Assembly: GCF_001278945.1 (NCBI RefSeq)
Contig: NZ_LGRV01000003.1
Location: 2,046,001 to 2,110,000 of the forward strand
DNA length: 64,000 nt
Source: Lysinibacillus contaminans
GTDB lineage: Bacteria > Bacillota > Bacilli > Bacillales_A > Planococcaceae
Direction: 5' to 3'
The notes under the pieces were generated by a model. That model did not search any database, had not been told where the DNA came from, and saw only the letters and a program-made list of their open reading frames with translations. Within the stretch, counting starts at the first letter, position 1. Each line of letters opens with the position of its first letter. The position numbers were made by a program, and so were the translations under genes. Of the stretch, positions 61,813-64,000 are shown piece after piece.

Positions 61813-63134
61813 ATTGACTCACCCTTTTTTAGCGTTAGAGGGAGGTCGTTTTGTACAAGATCTTCATAACTTTCACGTTTTATGGCTAATTGATGTTCGC
61901 CATTTTCTACGAACACAACTGCCGGACGCGGTACACGGTTATAATTGCTCGCCATTGAGTAACCATAAGCACCTGTACAGAAGATAGCTAATACATCACC
62001 AGAAGCTGCTTCTTGAAGTTTTGCATCAATAATCAATTTATCACCTGACTCACAAAGTTTACCAGCAACTGTGTACGTTTCTTCTTTCGGTGCATTTGCT
62101 TTACTTGCAATGACCGCATCATATTTTGCGTCGTATAATGCAGGGCGAATATTGTCACTCATCCCACCATCAACAGCAATATATTTTCGTACATTGGGTA
62201 CTGTTTTTTGTGAACCTATTGTATAAAGTGAAGTTCCTGCATCACCCACAAGCGAACGGCCTGGTTCAATCCAAATTTCTGGCATTGTAAGGCCTAGCAC
62301 AGTTGCTTTATTTTTCACAACTGTAATCATATCTTCTACATATACTTGTGGCTCAAGTGGCGCATCTTCTTCTGTGTAACGAATACCGAAGCCCCCACCC
62401 AAGTTTAACACAGTGCATGTAAAATCGTGAGCCTTATTCCATGCCGAAATTTTGTCGATTAATTTTTCCCCCGCTAACCCGAAGCCAGCAGTATCGAAAA
62501 TTTGAGAGCCAATATGGCAATGTAATCCTAGTAGCTCTAAATATTCATGGTTGAAAGTTTGCTTAAACGCTTCATCGGCTTGACCATTATGTAAATCAAA
62601 GCCAAATTTAGAATCCGCCTGTCCAGTTGTAATGAAATCATGTGTATGTGCTTCCACACCTGGAGTGACACGTAATAAAATACGCATTGGTTGCTGGCGA
62701 CGCTCTGAAATTTCTTTTAAAAGTTCGATTTCATAGAAATTATCCACGACAATACAGCCAATTTTAGCGTCAAAAGCTTGCTCTAATTCTGCAATACTTT
62801 TGTTGTTCCCATGGAAATGAATACGTTCTGTCGGGAATCCAGCTTTTAATGCTGTAAAAAGTTCTCCACCCGACACAACATCCAATGATAAGTTTTCTTC
62901 CTCAGCTAATTGGTACACCGCTACACAGGCAAATGCTTTTGAAGCGTATGCTACTTCTGCTTTTACACCTAGTTTTTTAAATGTGTCGATAAACCCACGA
63001 GCGCGCTTACGAATCAGTGCTGTATCGTAAACAAAAAGTGGTGTACCATATTGTTTTGCAAGCTCTAGCGTGTCTACTTTTCCAATTGTTAGATGACCGT
63101 CTTCAGAAATTGCTTGTGTCCCATATAAATGCAT
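61809..63134 (-). CDS. lysA: Diaminopimelate decarboxylase
   Basis: A 441-residue PLP enzyme that makes lysine from meso-diaminopimelate. The PLP lysine is in AEVAYASKAFACVAV, the glycine loop is LNLGGGFGIRY, HCHIGSQI lies between, and the active-site CESGD comes near the C-terminus. The frame is open 17 codons upstream; AAGGGAG favours the ATG at 63134. No lysine riboswitch was found. It is followed by a coupled small membrane peptide. In Bacillus it also lies next to spoVAF. Confidence 0.96.
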   Translation of the reverse strand: MHLYGTQAISEDGHLTIGKVDTLELAKQYGTPLFVYDTALIRKRARGFIDTFKKLGVKAEVAYASKAFACVAVYQLAEEENLSLDVVSGGELFTALKAGFPTERIHFHGNNKSIAELEQAFDAKIGCIVVDNFYEIELLKEISERRQQPMRILLRVTPGVEAHTHDFITTGQADSKFGFDLHNGQADEAFKQTFNHEYLELLGLHCHIGSQIFDTAGFGLAGEKLIDKISAWNKAHDFTCTVLNLGGGFGIRYTEEDAPLEPQVYVEDMITVVKNKATVLGLTMPEIWIEPGRSLVGDAGTSLYTIGSQKTVPNVRKYIAVDGGMSDNIRPALYDAKYDAVIASKANAPKEETYTVAGKLCESGDKLIIDAKLQEAASGDVLAIFCTGAYGYSMASNYNRVPRPAVVFVENGEHQLAIKRESYEDLVQNDLPLTLKKGESI

Positions 63135-63243
63135 GTGCATCTCTCCCTTTTTCACATCAGTTCCATCTCGTGAAAATTTTTTCAAAAATCACAAAATACT
63201 ATATGTGAACTTTAGCACATGCAAAATATGAGCGCAATGCCAT

Positions 63244-64000
63244 CTATGACCTTTTTCGGTGCTTGGAAGCAACTATAAAAGGTCGAGGTGCGTCATCTGT
63301 CATCGGGAACCTTATTAACACACGAAGCATTGCCTTTGGAAAGAATGGTACAAGTGGCCATAAATACGGTACTTGCATAGGACGTAATGAACATAAATAC
63401 GTGAACAGTAAAAACAATCCTATGAACAGACCGTTTACGCCCCATAAACCCGTCATCAGTAAGAGCGCAAATCTAAACAGCTTAATAGAAATACTCAATT
63501 CATACGAAGGAACTACAAATAAGAAAATGGCGGCTACTGCTGTATACAATACAACCTCTGATGAGAATAGTCCGACATCAATCGCAATCTGTCCAATAAT
63601 AACCCCAGCAACTAAGCCCATCGCAGTGGATAATGGGGTCGGGGTATGAATGGCGGCCATCCGTAAAAATTCAATGCCGAGATCGGCAATAATGATTTGC
63701 AGTAATAATGGAACATTCGATTTTTCCTCAGAACCTAAAAATGACAGTCCCTCAGGTAATAAAGATTCCTGCGTCACAAATACATACCAAATCGGTAATA
63801 GTACTAAGCCCATCACCGTGCCAAAATAACGCATAAATTTAATAAATGTCCCAACTGCAGGTGCCTGCCTGTATTCTTCAGCATGTTGCAGCAAATGAAA
63901 GACTGTAATAGGCACTAAAATAACTGATGGTGACGTATCCACAATTATGGCAATATGTCCTTCGAGAATATGCGCTGCTGCAATATCAGGACGTTCTGTA
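63244..64000 (-). CDS. spoVAF: Stage V sporulation protein AF (5' part outside window)
   Basis: The C-terminal 252 codons of a GerA-family membrane protein; the frame runs off the right edge without a start. It contains EGHIAIIVDTSPSVILVPIT just before VFHLLQHAEEYRQ, typical of SpoVAF. At least four membrane helices and a basic tail (FIVASKHRKRS) follow. It is encoded with the spoVA locus, which moves dipicolinic acid during sporulation and germination. The orientation and lysA neighbour match Bacillus. Confidence 0.93.
   Translation of the reverse strand, partial: TERPDIAAAHILEGHIAIIVDTSPSVILVPITVFHLLQHAEEYRQAPAVGTFIKFMRYFGTVMGLVLLPIWYVFVTQESLLPEGLSFLGSEEKSNVPLLLQIIIADLGIEFLRMAAIHTPTPLSTAMGLVAGVIIGQIAIDVGLFSSEVVLYTAVAAIFLFVVPSYELSISIKLFRFALLLMTGLWGVNGLFIGLFLLFTYLCSLRPMQVPYLWPLVPFFPKAMLRVLIRFPMTDDAPRPFIVASKHRKRS

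Noticed and set aside
63135-63243. Lysine riboswitch or T-box before lysA
   Set aside because: The space between spoVAF and lysA is too short and lacks the conserved sequences.

Overview
The window reads as a low-GC Firmicutes chromosome of the Planococcaceae type (Lysinibacillus / Solibacillus relatives). This rests on TTG/GTG starts with strong AGGAGG-type ribosome binding sites, an SLH-anchored surface protein, sporulation genes (Spo0E-like, SpoVAF, a DacB/DacF-like carboxypeptidase) and a Bacillus-like block resABCDE-sigX-rsiX / rluB / dac / scpAB / ribT / lysA / spoVAF. The genus is inferred from style and synteny, not proven. No rRNA, tRNA, CRISPR array, insertion sequence or prophage was seen.

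Layout. 0.3-13 kb is an efflux and defence-like region: a MerR-like coiled-coil protein, an MFS exporter with an apparent leader-peptide attenuator, a TetR-controlled ABC exporter, and a seven-gene block with a small ABC exporter, an OmpR/EnvZ-type two-component system and a MacB/FtsX-type ABC transporter. 13-18 kb holds a stand-alone dihydrolipoyl dehydrogenase co-transcribed with an alpha/beta hydrolase, a TetR repressor with two matching 22-bp palindromes, and an ECF sigma / DUF4179 anti-sigma pair. 18-24.5 kb holds a Spo0E-like peptide, a large SLH surface protein, a UPF0316 membrane protein, decayed gene remnants, an exact 21-nt-period repeat and a CueP-type copper lipoprotein.

24.4-28 kb is the most unusual metabolic locus: GTP cyclohydrolase II, RibD, a PHBH-fold FAD monooxygenase and a 5'-nucleotidase-type HAD hydrolase in one tight operon, without ribE/ribH and without an FMN riboswitch. 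At the place where Bacillus carries ribDEAH (next to ribT, 61.2 kb) only ribT remains. The riboflavin importer ribU (47.5 kb) is present under a full FMN riboswitch. Together these suggest that riboflavin is at least partly imported and that the 24-28 kb operon may make another product from ribitylaminouracil.

28-32 kb is a glycine-betaine ABC importer (opuA) preceded by a GntR-RCK_C regulator of the BusR type (c-di-AMP-responsive in its known relatives) and a long palindrome. 32-42 kb holds an HrtBA-like ABC exporter, a paired SMR exporter under a guanidine-I riboswitch, a membrane-anchored PstS-like protein, a YbaK deacylase, a DUF3100 pair with an M20 amidohydrolase, and glnA with a GlnR/TnrA box. 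42-46 kb is a partner-switching module (REC-PP2C phosphatase, RsbW-like kinase, STAS protein) with a chemoreceptor inside it. 46-64 kb runs leftward: an NSS symporter, ribU, rsiX-sigX (with a SigX-like autoregulatory promoter), resEDCBA, rluB, a D,D-carboxypeptidase, scpBA, DUF309 (rightward), ribT, a 36-residue membrane peptide coupled to lysA, lysA, and spoVAF cut by the window edge.
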